DNA from: Pelagibacterium limicola
Lineage (GTDB): Bacteria; Pseudomonadota; Alphaproteobacteria; Rhizobiales; Devosiaceae
Direction: 5' to 3'
Length of the DNA stretch: 64,000 bases
Assembly: GCF_015694405.1 (NCBI RefSeq)
Contig: NZ_JADQDB010000002.1
Coordinates: 186,001 to 250,000, forward strand
Shown: in pieces, positions 1 to 9,534 of the stretch
Layout: each line of letters starts with the position of its first letter
Numbering within the stretch: position 1 is the stretch's first letter
Notes under the pieces: model-generated
What the model saw: the letters and a program-made list of their open reading frames with translations, nothing else
Database searches by the model: none
Told to the model about the DNA's origin: nothing
Made by a program: the position numbers and the translations under genes

Positions 1-2090
1 ATCGTCCCGACACCGAACTGCCATTCAAACCGAAGCCAGACGTAGATGGTAATGCCGATCATCGCAAAGATGACACCCAACGTCCCGGCAAATGCCAATT
101 CACTCGAAACCGTGCCGCTGACGCTTTCGGTTCTTCGTACTTCGTACTCGTCGCTGACCGCTGCGATTACCTGGTTGACCGCCTGTTGCTGTTCAGCATC
201 CGTGCGATCCTGCGTGCCAAGCCGGATCAGGACGTCTTCCGGTGTGCCGAAGGTCTGCACCTGAACCGGGCCAAGGCCTAGATCCCCCAGTTGGGAGCGC
301 AATGCTGCGATATCAGCCTCGCCTTCCCGCGCCTGCACCTCTATCGCGCTGCCCCCGGTAAAATCGATGCCGAAATTGAAGCCGCGTGTAAATTCGAGCC
401 CGAGCGCACCCAGTGCCAGGACGATGGAAAGTGCAAACCCGACTTTGCGCAGCGACATGAAAGGCAAGCGCACGCCGTCCGGGATTAGCGATATGAGACT
501 GATCTTGACCTGCTTGGGACGCCGCCAGGCGAACCATAGACCAATCAGCGCTTGGGTAACGAGATAGGCGCTGAACATCGTGGTCAGCACACCAAGCGCA
601 AGGGTTACGGCGAAGCCCTGAACCGGGCCGGAACCGAGGAAGAACAACACGACGGCGGCGATCAGCGTCGTCACGTTGGCGTCAATGATGGTCACCATCG
701 CCCTTTTAAATCCGGCCTCGACCGCCTGGTATGGTGATCGGCCAGATTGAAGTTCTTCCTTGATGCGCTCAAATATCAAGACGTTCGAATCCACGGCAAA
801 GCCGATGGTCAGAACGATACCGGCTATCCCCGGCAGCGTGAGCGTGGCCCCCAATACCGACAGGGCCGCAAAAATCATACTGATATTGATGACCAGCGCG
901 ATGTTGGCAAAAATACCAAACCGGCCATAAGCCAGCAGCATGAAAACAACGACGGCAATCGTGCCAACGATGCCCGCGACGATGCCGCTCTGAACCGAGT
1001 CGGCACCAAGGCTCGCCCCAACGGTGCGTTCTTCGACGACGTCGAGGGTAGCCGGGAGCGCCCCGGCCCTTAGTAACACGGCAAGATCGCTGGCGGATTC
1101 GGACGTGAAATTGCCCGAGATCTGGCCGGATCCTCCGGTAATCGGCTGTTGGATCACGGGCGCTGTGATGACCTGTCCGTCGAGCACGATGGCAAAGCGA
1201 CGCCCCACATTGTGGGAAGTGATTTCCCCGAAAGTGATCGCGCCCTGAGTGTTGAACCGGAAGGTCACGACAGGACGGCCATTCTGGTCGAACGCAGGCT
1301 GGGCATCCACGAGCTGTTCGCCCCCGAGAGAAATGTCCTCGTAGAGCAATTCCTCGAACCCGTCAGCGCTCGGCACAATCATCGTTCCTGATGGCTGTCC
1401 CTGAGCGCGTGCCTGTTCGGCCGTCATGGAAGGATAGACCATATGGAACGTCAGCCGCGCCGTTTGACTGATCAGGTCCTTCAGGCGCCCCGAATCGTCA
1501 AACCCAGGCACCTGGACCAGAACGCGATCCTGTCCCTGACGCTGAATGACCGGCTCGGTCGTACCCACTTCGTCGATGCGCTTGCGAATAACCTCGAGCG
1601 ATTGGGCGACGAGCGCCGACATACGGTCGGCAATGCCTTCTTCGGTCAACGTAATACGGATTACGTCAGTGCCGACCAGTTCGATCGCGGTTTCGGGCGT
1701 CGAAGCGCCGGCAAAAACTCCCGTTTCGACCACGGTCTCGAGAGGCGAGAGGAGCTGGCGTGCCTGATCGCGCTGTGCGGGCTCGGTCAACTGGATGTCG
1801 AGCACCGGACCGCGTGTCGTAATGAGGTTGCCGATCCCCTGATTTACAAGGATCGAACGCGCTTCGCGGCGTATGTCGCCAATCCGGCCCTCAACGATAT
1901 CGTTGCGGTTGACCTGCAGCAGCAGGTGGGCGCCACCCTGAAGATCGAGGCCGAGCACAACACGTTGCTGAGGCAGAAAATCGGGCCACCCGGCCAGCGA
2001 GTCGTCGTCAAGAAAGTTCGGCACCACCAGCAACATGCTGAGCAATGAGACGAGAATGATAAATGCTGTCCGGATTGGCGAGGTTTTCAT
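1..2090 (-). CDS. secDF: Fused protein translocase subunit SecDF (C-terminus outside window)
   Basis: Accessory membrane component of the Sec translocon that uses the proton gradient to help pull proteins into the periplasm. The frame is open from the ATG at 2090 to the window edge, giving 696 residues with no stop. The N-terminal part is SecD: a TM helix, then GLDLQGG near residue 50. At about residue 545 the frame passes without a stop into a SecF part that begins MSLRKVGF and carries FNFGIDFTGGS. It is therefore one fused SecDF chain rather than two genes. The family length of roughly 830-860 residues means the last SecF helices are missing here. It follows yajC in the same direction after a 97 bp gap that holds a hairpin. 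Confidence 0.95.
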   Translation of the reverse strand, partial: MKTSPIRTAFIILVSLLSMLLVVPNFLDDDSLAGWPDFLPQQRVVLGLDLQGGAHLLLQVNRNDIVEGRIGDIRREARSILVNQGIGNLITTRGPVLDIQLTEPAQRDQARQLLSPLETVVETGVFAGASTPETAIELVGTDVIRITLTEEGIADRMSALVAQSLEVIRKRIDEVGTTEPVIQRQGQDRVLVQVPGFDDSGRLKDLISQTARLTFHMVYPSMTAEQARAQGQPSGTMIVPSADGFEELLYEDISLGGEQLVDAQPAFDQNGRPVVTFRFNTQGAITFGEITSHNVGRRFAIVLDGQVITAPVIQQPITGGSGQISGNFTSESASDLAVLLRAGALPATLDVVEERTVGASLGADSVQSGIVAGIVGTIAVVVFMLLAYGRFGIFANIALVINISMIFAALSVLGATLTLPGIAGIVLTIGFAVDSNVLIFERIKEELQSGRSPYQAVEAGFKRAMVTIIDANVTTLIAAVVLFFLGSGPVQGFAVTLALGVLTTMFSAYLVTQALIGLWFAWRRPKQVKISLISLIPDGVRLPFMSLRKVGFALSIVLALGALGLEFTRGFNFGIDFTGGSAIEVQAREGEADIAALRSQLGDLGLGPVQVQTFGTPEDVLIRLGTQDRTDAEQQQAVNQVIAAVSDEYEVRRTESVSGTVSSELAFAGTLGVIFAMIGITIYVWLRFEWQFGVGT

Positions 2091-2121
2091 GATTTTCTAG
2101 GGTCGTCCCTGATGAACTAAA

Positions 2122-2146
2122 GCGCCAGCGCTGGCCGCGCTGGCGC
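2122..2146 (-). terminator. Hairpin between yajC and secDF (possible attenuator)
   Basis: A perfect 9 bp stem (2122-2130 with 2138-2146) and a 7-base loop lie in the yajC-secDF gap. Read on the minus strand it is followed by TTTAGTTC, a weak T tract. It could partly terminate yajC transcripts and lower secDF expression. This is inferred from structure only. Confidence 0.35.
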
Positions 2147-2187
2147 AGGATTGTCGCGCCGTATTGGCGAAGGAGGCCGTTCAGGTC

Positions 2188-2523
2188 TCAGGCGTTGTCG
2201 TTGACCGGCTCCGACTTGGTCCGGACATCGGCGATCATCGACCGCACCACCTTGACCTTCACACCTTGGGCAACTTCGAGTTCGAGATCCTCGTTCTCGA
2301 CCACCTTGGTCACCTTGCCGACGATCCCGCCGCTGGTCACCACCGTATCGCCGCGCTTGATGGCCTCCAGCATGGCCTTGTGCTGTTTCATACGCTTCTG
2401 CTGCGGGCGGAATATAAGGAACCAAAAAATGGCAATAAGCAGGATGATCGGGATAAAACTCGAAACAAAATCCATACCCGTAGGCGCGGCACCGGTTTGC
2501 GCGAAGGCGGGGGTTACGAACAT
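2188..2523 (-). CDS. yajC: Preprotein translocase subunit YajC
   Basis: Small single-pass inner-membrane protein associated with SecDF. The 111 residues show one hydrophobic helix at about 21-41 (FIPIILLIAIFWFLIF), the conserved RPQQKRMKQH junction right after it, and the cytoplasmic GD.VVTSGGIVGKV motif. The N-terminus MFVTPAFAQ resembles a signal-like start that is common in alphaproteobacterial YajC. It is directly upstream of secDF, the usual pairing, and divergent from the AAA ATPase gene at 2691. Confidence 0.95.
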   Translation of the reverse strand: MFVTPAFAQTGAAPTGMDFVSSFIPIILLIAIFWFLIFRPQQKRMKQHKAMLEAIKRGDTVVTSGGIVGKVTKVVENEDLELEVAQGVKVKVVRSMIADVRTKSEPVNDNA

Positions 2524-2690
2524 AGACAGACTGCTCCTTGGCTCTGCTTGTCAAAGCATGGCGGATTGCCCCATATAGGGACCGTTTGCGGCTTTGGGAG
2601 GTTCAGCCTGCCCAAAAATCGCGCGGACTATACAAGCGCACCCCATGAAAGGCAAAGCCTATCAAGCGCGCCAAAGGAGCCTTTCCACCA

Positions 2691-3578
2691 GTGGACACGA
2701 ACGATCAGCTTGCCTCGATTGCCCGGGCCCTCGAGGATATTGCCAAGACGCTCGGCACCGTCGCCGGCACGGCCCGTCCGACGCCTGAGCTCAGCGATGG
2801 CATTGATGCCTACCTGTGGGACGGCACCCATGAGATGCTGATCCCCGTATCGGCGGTAAACCGGGTGCCTTTGACCCTGCTGCGTGGCGTCGCGCATCAG
2901 CGCGATATCCTTCTGGAAAACACGCTCGCCTTCGCCCGGGGCCATGGCGCCAACAATGCCCTCTTATGGGGCGCGCGCGGCATGGGCAAAAGCTCGATGG
3001 TCAAGGCGATTCATGCTCATATTGCCGCAAATCCCGAGCCTGGGATGGGCCGGTTGGTTCTGGTCGAAATCAATCGCGAGGACATAGCCACTCTCCCCGG
3101 CTTGCTGCGTTTCATCACTAAACGGGGGGAACGGTTCATCGTCTATTGCGACGATTTGAGTTTTGATCGGGACGAAACGAGCTACAAGGCGCTGAAGTCG
3201 GTTCTCGATGGCGGGCTCGAAGGCCGTCCGGCCAACACCCTGTTCTATGCCACCTCAAACCGCCGTCACCTGATGCCGCGCGACATGATCGAAAACGAGC
3301 GCTCTACGGCGATCAATCCGAGCGAGGCTGTGGAGGAGAAGGTGTCGCTTTCAGACCGCTTCGGGCTTTGGCTCGGTTTCCATAACTGCGATCAGGATAC
3401 CTACCTCGAAATGATCCGGGGCTATGTGAGCCATTACGCCATCCCGGTGGAAGAGGCCGAACTCCGCGTCAAGGCAATTGAATGGGCGGCTACGCGAGGC
3501 GCTCGTTCGGGCCGCGTCGCCATCCAGTTCGTGCGTCACCTCGCTGGAGCCAAGGGACAAGCGATCCAGGACGTCTGA
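2691..3578 (+). CDS. DUF815-type AAA+ ATPase
   Basis: A 295-residue P-loop ATPase of the DUF815 family; the cellular role is not established. A Walker A motif GARGMGKSS lies near residue 94 and a Walker B-like VYCDDLSFD near 147, followed by a sensor-like YATSNRRHL. The start is a GTG at 2691 with AAAGGAG about 10 bases upstream. It is the only plus-strand gene in the first 16 kb and shares a 167 bp divergent region with yajC. The gene commonly sits beside yajC-secDF in Hyphomicrobiales, so a link to the envelope or export is possible but unproven. Confidence 0.88.
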   Translation: MDTNDQLASIARALEDIAKTLGTVAGTARPTPELSDGIDAYLWDGTHEMLIPVSAVNRVPLTLLRGVAHQRDILLENTLAFARGHGANNALLWGARGMGKSSMVKAIHAHIAANPEPGMGRLVLVEINREDIATLPGLLRFITKRGERFIVYCDDLSFDRDETSYKALKSVLDGGLEGRPANTLFYATSNRRHLMPRDMIENERSTAINPSEAVEEKVSLSDRFGLWLGFHNCDQDTYLEMIRGYVSHYAIPVEEAELRVKAIEWAATRGARSGRVAIQFVRHLAGAKGQAIQDV

Positions 3579-3595
3579 GAGCACCTAGTAATGAA

Positions 3596-3628
3596 AAAGC
3601 CCGCCGGGCGCTGTGCTCGGCGAGCTTT
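3596..3628 (-). terminator. Convergent terminator between the DUF815 gene and the LysM/M23 gene
   Basis: An 11 bp imperfect stem (3596-3606 with 3618-3628) lies between two convergent stop codons. On the minus strand the single mismatch becomes a T-G wobble and the stem is followed by TTTTT, so it best serves the LysM/M23 gene. On the plus strand the T tract is weaker. Confidence 0.7.
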
Positions 3629-3648
3629 CGATTTCTATAGATGAGCGC

Positions 3649-4803
3649 TTATCCAGCCAGCAGCGGTGCCGGGTCCACAGGCGTTGCGCCACGACGTAGC
3701 TGGAAATGAAGCTGCGGGCGGCTCACGGAAGCGCCGGTCATGCCCACGGTACCGATGGCGTCGCCGCGATTGACCGTGTCGCCCTTGACCACGCCCATCG
3801 TCTTGAGATGCGCATAAGCCGAGACGTAGCCGTTGGCGTGTTTGATGAGGATCAGATTGCCGTAGCCCTCGACAGCGTTCCCGACATAGATGACCTCGCC
3901 GGTCTCAGCGGCGCGGACGGTCGTACCTTCCGGCGCTTCGATATTGATGCCTGTGCCGCGCGATGCGGCAAAGTCGGTTATGACGCGTCCGGAGAGCGGC
4001 CAGCGGAACTTGTCGGAAGCGGCAGCCGGCGCAGGCTGGGTTGCTGCGGCAGCAGGCTGCTGAGCGGGCACGGCAGCGACTTGCTGAGCGGGCTGCTGGG
4101 CTGCGGGCGCAGGCTGGGTTGCTGTGGACGGCGGGGCAAGCGGCTGGGTCGCAGGGGCAGTGGCAACTTGTACCGGCTGCTGGCCACGTTGAGCCAGAAG
4201 ATCGGCCCGGCCCGGAATGATGAGACGTTGACCTACGCGAATACTGTCAGGCGCCGTGATATTGTTGGCGGCGATGATATCGGTCGCGCTTACGTCATAG
4301 CGGCGGGCGATCGTGTAGAGCGATTCGCCTGAAGCGATGGTGTGCGTATAGGTGTCGCCCGAGACCACGCCGAGCTGAGGCGCGCTGGAGCCCGGCGCTG
4401 CGGGCAAGGACTGGGTGGGTGCGGATGCAACGGCGGTATGAGCAGGCATGGCTGTGGTACTCGTTACTGATGGCTGCAGAGGCGGAAGATCCTGGGTGGC
4501 AACCGCGCCCTGCCCGCCAGCAGGCTGGGCAGTGGTGCGGTCGATGATGACGGGCTGATTGGCCGTTGCGTAGGTGGGCGATCCGCCGCCGATATTGGCA
4601 GGCGGAATGAAGTTCGGCATGGGCTGCCCTGAAGCCGCTCCGGCCGTTCGTCCGGAAGACCCCGTCACCGTGGGATCGGTTCCGAACGATCCCATCGAGG
4701 AGCACCCCGCAAGAACAAGTGTCGCTGCAACAATTGCTACAGCCGACGCCGACCTGCGAAGATTGGAAAGGGTGTCGCGATTACGCATGGGACTGCTCGT
4801 CAA
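3649..4803 (-). CDS. LysM/M23 peptidase-like lipoprotein (NlpD/EnvC type)
   Basis: A 384-residue outer-envelope lipoprotein probably acting on peptidoglycan. A signal peptide ends in the lipobox LAGC near residue 34. A LysM domain lies at about 152-198, then an Ala/Pro/Gln-rich linker, then a C-terminal M23 (LytM) domain at about 280-384. In the M23 domain the first zinc-ligand region, normally HxxxD, reads GTGINIEAP, so His and Asp appear to be lost. The later AHL and LHF histidines remain. This resembles non-catalytic activators such as NlpD and EnvC. It lies 106 bp downstream of pcm, read the same way, as in related genomes. Confidence 0.9.
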   Translation of the reverse strand: MTSSPMRNRDTLSNLRRSASAVAIVAATLVLAGCSSMGSFGTDPTVTGSSGRTAGAASGQPMPNFIPPANIGGGSPTYATANQPVIIDRTTAQPAGGQGAVATQDLPPLQPSVTSTTAMPAHTAVASAPTQSLPAAPGSSAPQLGVVSGDTYTHTIASGESLYTIARRYDVSATDIIAANNITAPDSIRVGQRLIIPGRADLLAQRGQQPVQVATAPATQPLAPPSTATQPAPAAQQPAQQVAAVPAQQPAAAATQPAPAAASDKFRWPLSGRVITDFAASRGTGINIEAPEGTTVRAAETGEVIYVGNAVEGYGNLILIKHANGYVSAYAHLKTMGVVKGDTVNRGDAIGTVGMTGASVSRPQLHFQLRRGATPVDPAPLLAG

Positions 4804-4909
4804 CTCATGTACTCGATATAATTAGAGTTAAACTGTTAAGGTAAAGACGAGCTTAAAGGCGCACACTCGGTACGAGCTGTCGCCGCTTTTTTCGAACGGG
4901 CAAGACAAA

Positions 4910-5572
4910 TCAGAGATTGCGCGCTCGCCCCGGGATCAATGGCGAAAGTCGTACAAGGCCGTGCTCGCTTTCGAGGAAACTGTCGTCAACCCGCTCTACC
5001 CGGACAATCGATTGCCTGTCGGAAGGCGCACCCACCGGCACAACGGCAACGCCGCCATCGGCAAGCTGGGCGATAACATCTTCAGGGATTTCAGGGACCG
5101 AGCCGGTCAAGAATATCCTGTCGAACGGCGCCTGCTGGGACAGGCCGCCAAGGCCATCGTCGTTAAGCCCGACGATGTTCGTAAAACCGATCTGTCTCCA
5201 ACGGATCTGTGCTGCGCTCGCCAGCGCGCGGTGTCTCTCGACGGTGAAAACGCGCCGCGCCATGCGCGACAGAAGGGCTGCCGAATAGCCGGACCCCGTG
5301 CCAACTTCGAGCACCTTGCTCGCGCCCTGCGGCGCCAGCACCGCGATCATCGTCGCGAGAATCGTAGGAGCGGTGATCGATTGCCCGCATTCAATCGGCA
5401 ACGATGATTCGCGATAGGCGTATTCCGCATAGTCGGCGGGAACGAAGACTTCGTGCGGCACGATTTCGAAGGCGCGCAGGATATCGCCGTCGGTGATCCC
5501 CAGCTGCCGCAGATGCAGGATCAGGCCGGCCCGCGCTTCCCAGAAATCGGTAACGCCGCCGCCCTCTTCCAT
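4910..5572 (-). CDS. pcm: Protein-L-isoaspartate O-methyltransferase
   Basis: Methylates L-isoaspartyl residues with S-adenosylmethionine to start repair of aged proteins in the cytoplasm. The 220 residues include the family motifs VPHEVFVP (about 38-45), QSITAPTILATM near 65-76, and the SAM-binding VLEVGTGSGYSAA near 89-101. Its ATG lies 5 bases after the surE stop, giving the classic serS-surE-pcm operon on the minus strand. A second, more divergent pcm-like gene is at 24726-25379. Confidence 0.95.
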   Translation of the reverse strand: MEEGGGVTDFWEARAGLILHLRQLGITDGDILRAFEIVPHEVFVPADYAEYAYRESSLPIECGQSITAPTILATMIAVLAPQGASKVLEVGTGSGYSAALLSRMARRVFTVERHRALASAAQIRWRQIGFTNIVGLNDDGLGGLSQQAPFDRIFLTGSVPEIPEDVIAQLADGGVAVVPVGAPSDRQSIVRVERVDDSFLESEHGLVRLSPLIPGRARNL

Positions 5573-5577
5573 CAGGA

Positions 5578-6348
5578 TCAGGTCCTCGCGAGCGGCAATC
5601 GCCCGTCGAACTTCGCGATCAGCGCCATATCGGTCTGTTGCAGAAGCAAGGGGGTCACCGTGATTTCGTTGTTCTCATGCAAGATATGGAAATCGGCGCC
5701 CGGGTCCAGTGGTTTGGGTGTTTCGAGAATCGCGACGAAGTGCTTGCCCGCATTGTCGCTGGGATAGAGCTCGAACGGGGAATGGGAAAATCGCTGATGC
5801 GGCACAAGTCGGATACCCCTGACGTCATCGACCATGCACATCGGAAAATTGACGTTGAAATACGTGTCCTGTCCCCGGGCGATTTCGACAATGGCCTCGA
5901 TCGTCTCCCTCCCGAAGGCCTTGGCGGGTTCCCAATCGATTCGGCCGTCGCCCTTTGAAAAATCCATCGACTGACTCAGCGCGATGCCGATGGCCCCGTG
6001 AAGGGCTCCTTCCCGCGCGCCCGCCACAGTACCCGAGCAGTGCATGATATCGCCCAGGTTTTGGCCGCGATTTATTCCCGACAGCACGAGATCGGGCTTT
6101 TTGTCCTTGAGCACGTGGGAGACGCCGGCCACGACGCAATCGGCCGGCGTGCCATCGAGCGCGAATATTCTTTCCCCGCGCTCTTCCAACTCAATCTCAT
6201 ATCCGAAGGTGAACCGGTGCCCCGTGCCGCTCTGGTTAGCGGCGGGAGCGACGACCCAGACATCATCTGAAATCGAGCGTGCGATATCGAGCAGAACCGC
6301 CAGTCCCGGCGCCTCCACGCCGTCGTCATTGGTCAGGAGGATGCGCAA
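5578..6348 (-). CDS. surE: 5'/3'-nucleotidase SurE
   Basis: Metal-dependent phosphatase acting on nucleoside 5'- and 3'-monophosphates, linked to stationary-phase survival. The 256 residues start with ILLTNDDGVEAPG, the metal-binding DD near residues 8-9. NQSGTGH near 39-45 and LVLSGINRGQN near 86-96 supply the rest of the active site. The length is typical. It starts 9 bases after the serS stop and is followed by pcm, so the three are probably co-transcribed. Confidence 0.96.
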   Translation of the reverse strand: MRILLTNDDGVEAPGLAVLLDIARSISDDVWVVAPAANQSGTGHRFTFGYEIELEERGERIFALDGTPADCVVAGVSHVLKDKKPDLVLSGINRGQNLGDIMHCSGTVAGAREGALHGAIGIALSQSMDFSKGDGRIDWEPAKAFGRETIEAIVEIARGQDTYFNVNFPMCMVDDVRGIRLVPHQRFSHSPFELYPSDNAGKHFVAILETPKPLDPGADFHILHENNEITVTPLLLQQTDMALIAKFDGRLPLART

Positions 6349-6357
6349 GAAAGCCTC

Positions 6358-7662
6358 CTAACCACCGATTTTCGTGATTCCACCCATATAGGGCTGGAGC
6401 GCGGAGGGAATCGAAATCGAACCGTCCGCGTTCTGGTAATTCTCCATCACCGCGATCAGCGCACGCCCGACGGCAACGCCGGACCCGTTGAGCGTATGGA
6501 CAAATTGCGGCTTGCCGTCCGCATCGCGATAGCGCGCATCCATGCGCCGCGCCTGGAAATCGCCGCACACCGAAACCGAGGAAATCTCGCGATAGGTATT
6601 CTGGCCCGGCAGCCAGGCCTCGATGTCATAGGTCTTCTGTGCACCGAACCCCATATCGCCCGTGCACAATGTCATGACGCGATAATGGATACCGAGACGC
6701 TTCAGCACTTCCTCGGCACATGTCAGCATTCGCTCATGCTCATCGCCCGAGGTTTCCGGCGTCGTGATGGACACCAGTTCCACCTTGTTGAACTGATGCT
6801 GGCGCAGCATCCCCCGCGTATCCCGCCCGGCCGATCCGGCTTCGGACCGGAAACATGGCGTTAGCGCAGTGAAGCGCAGGGGGAGTTCGCCTTCGCTGAG
6901 AATGGATTCGCGGACGAGATTTGTGAGCGGAACTTCTGCAGTAGGGATAAGGCCGAGTCGGCTGTCCCCATGTGGCACGAAGAACAAATCTTCCTCGAAC
7001 TTTGGCAACTGGTTCGTACCGAACAATGCCTCGTCGCGTACCATCAACGGAGGCTGGACTTCCGTATAGCCGTGCTCATTGACATGCAGGTCCAGCATGA
7101 ACTGACCGATAGCCCGCTCGAGCCGCGCGATTTGCCCCTTGAGGATGACGAAACGGCTACCAGAAAGCTTTGCCGCGCCCTCGAAATCCATCCCGCCCAT
7201 CCGCTCGCCGAGCTCATAATGCTCCTTGGGCGCAAAGTGCAAATTCGGTTTTGCCGGGCGTGTAGCCTCGGATTCGTTGGGCCGGAAATAGGGCTGGTTG
7301 TCATGCTCGTCTACGCCTTCCGGAACCTCCACCAGTGGGATATTCGGTATGCCCGAAAGCGCATTGCGCAGTTCTTCCGTCAGCGCTTTCTCGCTTGCAT
7401 CAAGTTCGGCCAGCCTGTCCTTGAGACCGGCAACCTCCGCCATCAGCTCGGCCGCCCGCGACTCGTCCTTCTGAGCCTTGGCCTGCCCGATCTGCTTGGA
7501 TGAGGTATTGCGCTTTTCCTGCACCGAGTTGAGTTCGGTGACAATCGCGCGGCGCTTCTCGTCAAGGGATATCAGCGAGGCCGAAAGCGGAGACTGCCCG
7601 CGCTTGGCGAGAGCAGCATCGAAGGCTTCGGGATTAGCGCTGATCCACTTGATATCGAACAT
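6358..7662 (-). CDS. serS: Serine--tRNA ligase
   Basis: Class II aminoacyl-tRNA synthetase charging tRNA-Ser and tRNA-Sec. The 434 residues have an N-terminal long coiled-coil arm (about 25-105, rich in K/E/A) and a class II core. The core includes motif 2 [24 protein letters not shown] near 260-284 and motif 3 [16 protein letters not shown] near 393-408. The length is normal. It is followed closely by surE and preceded, after 72 bp, by the end of tatC. Confidence 0.97.
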   Translation of the reverse strand: MFDIKWISANPEAFDAALAKRGQSPLSASLISLDEKRRAIVTELNSVQEKRNTSSKQIGQAKAQKDESRAAELMAEVAGLKDRLAELDASEKALTEELRNALSGIPNIPLVEVPEGVDEHDNQPYFRPNESEATRPAKPNLHFAPKEHYELGERMGGMDFEGAAKLSGSRFVILKGQIARLERAIGQFMLDLHVNEHGYTEVQPPLMVRDEALFGTNQLPKFEEDLFFVPHGDSRLGLIPTAEVPLTNLVRESILSEGELPLRFTALTPCFRSEAGSAGRDTRGMLRQHQFNKVELVSITTPETSGDEHERMLTCAEEVLKRLGIHYRVMTLCTGDMGFGAQKTYDIEAWLPGQNTYREISSVSVCGDFQARRMDARYRDADGKPQFVHTLNGSGVAVGRALIAVMENYQNADGSISIPSALQPYMGGITKIGG

Positions 7663-7734
7663 GTTCGTAAGTCCGCTCGGGGTTTGAATAAGGCGTTACT
7701 GCCTAGCCGAGACGCGCTCCGAAAACAAGAAGAC

Positions 7735-8553
7735 CTAGCTTTCGATGTCCTTTAGGAGTTCCGCTTCGCGCGCAAGCCGGCGCTTTTCGACGATCCGTAC
7801 CGCGATGATCGAAAGCTCGTAGAGCAAAAGCAACGGCAGCGCGAGGCCAAGCTGGGAAATGGGATCGGGCGGGGTCAGGAATGCCGCAAGCGTAATGACC
7901 ACCACGATGGCATATTTGCGCCAGCTCTTGAGATTGGCTTCGCCCACAATCCCTATCTGCGCAAGGAGCGTCAGTATGACTGGAAGCTGGAAACATACGC
8001 CGAATGCCAGCAGCAGTGTCATGACGAGGCTCAGATATTCGGAAACCCGAGTCACCATCTCGATGGTCACGCCGCCGGTGTCCACCTGCTGCATCCCAAG
8101 GAAAAATCCGAGCGCGAGCGGCATCACGCCGTAATAGACGACAGACGCGCCGATGATGAAACAGATCGGGGTGGCGATGAGATAAGGCACGAACGCCATG
8201 CGCTCGTTCTTGTAGAGCCCGGGCGCAACGAAAGCGTAAATCTGACTCGCGATGATCGGGAAAGCGAGAAAGATGGCCGAGAACAGCGCGACCGAAAGCT
8301 TGGTGAAAAAGAACTCCTGCGGCGCCGTGTAGATCAGTCGCACGGCCTCCGGGCTGCCCGCAGCCGCGATGAACGGGCCAAGCAGGAAATTATAGATGTG
8401 ATCGGCGACGAAAAAACACGCGACGAACAGCAGCGCGAGCGCGATTACCGAATAGATCAGGCGCTGGCGCAACTCCGCCAGATGCTCGATCAGCGGCGCC
8501 TCGCTGGACTTGAGGTCATCGTCCGGTTCGGTGGGCTTGCCAGTTGTGGCCAT
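7735..8553 (-). CDS. tatC: Sec-independent translocase subunit TatC
   Basis: Polytopic inner-membrane receptor that binds twin-arginine signal peptides. The 272 residues begin with a charged tail and the conserved LIEHLAELRQRLI (about 22-34), followed by six predicted TM helices. FFTKLSVALF and FGVCFQLPV are typical TatC motifs. A charged C-terminal tail (EKRRLAREAELLKDIES) is longer than in E. coli. It begins 3 bases after the tatB stop. The Tat system has a candidate client in this window, the SQR at 46620. Confidence 0.96.
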   Translation of the reverse strand: MATTGKPTEPDDDLKSSEAPLIEHLAELRQRLIYSVIALALLFVACFFVADHIYNFLLGPFIAAAGSPEAVRLIYTAPQEFFFTKLSVALFSAIFLAFPIIASQIYAFVAPGLYKNERMAFVPYLIATPICFIIGASVVYYGVMPLALGFFLGMQQVDTGGVTIEMVTRVSEYLSLVMTLLLAFGVCFQLPVILTLLAQIGIVGEANLKSWRKYAIVVVITLAAFLTPPDPISQLGLALPLLLLYELSIIAVRIVEKRRLAREAELLKDIES

Positions 8554-8556
8554 CGC

Positions 8557-9114
8557 TTATCCCTCCCCCGCGCCGACATCCGGAGTGGCAGGCTTGGATG
8601 TTTTCTTTTTGGGCGATGCCGCTTTCGCCGGTTTGGCTTTCTCGGGTTTGACCGCTGCTTTGGCCGCTGGCTTTACAGCGGGAGGTTTGGGCTTGGCAGC
8701 CAACGGTTCCGAGGCGGGCGCGGAAGATGCCTTCGCCGCCTTGACCGTTTTTTCCGGCAAGGTGGGCGCTATGCCTGCCTGGGCGCGGATTTCGTCAACC
8801 ACGCTTTCTTTGGCGGGATCGCTTGGCTTGATCTTGCCTGACGGCAAAACCTTGCCGTCGCGCATGGTATTGAATTCCCGGGAGATTTCGGCGCTCGTCT
8901 TCTTCAGGGGATCGGAAATCGCCTTTTGCGCTTCCTTGAACTCGTCGGCGGCAATCGCCTTGTCGATTTCGCGCCGGAACTCGTTGCTCATACGGCGGAC
9001 CGAGCCCATCATGCGGCCGACATTGCGCAACAACATGGGCAGGTCCTTGGGACCCACCACAATAAGCGCCACAGCGGCAATCACGAGCATCTCGCTCCAG
9101 CCGAGGCCAAGCAT
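8557..9114 (-). CDS. tatB: Sec-independent translocase subunit TatB
   Basis: Single-pass membrane partner of TatC in the Tat receptor complex. The 185 residues start MLGLGWSEMLVIAAVALIVVGPKDLP with the TM helix and the typical GPKDLP hinge. An amphipathic helix follows, then a long Lys/Ala/Pro-rich cytoplasmic tail of low complexity. It lies between tatA (36 bp upstream) and tatC in one minus-strand operon. Confidence 0.95.
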   Translation of the reverse strand: MLGLGWSEMLVIAAVALIVVGPKDLPMLLRNVGRMMGSVRRMSNEFRREIDKAIAADEFKEAQKAISDPLKKTSAEISREFNTMRDGKVLPSGKIKPSDPAKESVVDEIRAQAGIAPTLPEKTVKAAKASSAPASEPLAAKPKPPAVKPAAKAAVKPEKAKPAKAASPKKKTSKPATPDVGAGEG

Positions 9115-9150
9115 CGGGATATATCCTTAAAGGCGAAATAGCACGGACTG

Positions 9151-9378
9151 TCAGGCGTCCTTGCTGCGGTCGATTTCCTTGGCTTCGTTGAGCGTGGCGT
9201 CGCGTGTGGGGGCCTGCTCGATCTCCGCAACAGCCTTGTCGTCGTCCTCGGACATCCCCTTCCGGAATGCCTTAATGCCGCCTGCGACCTCGCCCATCAA
9301 ATTGGCGATCTTGCCGCGTCCGAACAGCAGCAGCACCACAAGAGCGATGATCAGAATACCCCAAGGTCCGGGATTCAT
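9151..9378 (-). CDS. tatA: Sec-independent translocase subunit TatA
   Basis: Pore-forming component of the Tat pathway. The ATG at 9378 gives 75 residues starting [20 protein letters not shown], followed by the [22 protein letters not shown] amphipathic helix. This start is preferred over one at 9453 because AAGGAGG lies about 8 bases upstream of it and the extra 25 residues do not look like TatA. It is the first gene of tatABC, 156 bp downstream of scpB. Confidence 0.95.
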   Translation of the reverse strand: MNPGPWGILIIALVVLLLFGRGKIANLMGEVAGGIKAFRKGMSEDDDKAVAEIEQAPTRDATLNEAKEIDRSKDA

Positions 9379-9534
9379 ATGGGTAACCTCCTTCGGTGGG
9401 CCGGAAACGTGTTGCTCCGGCCTCGGCCATTTCCTTGTGACAGATATTGTCAAACAGCGTCGAAAACAAGGAAGAGTTATACGACAAACGGCATTCTCCG
9501 GCCCGAAACGCGTCCAGACCGCCAGCAGGTAGCG

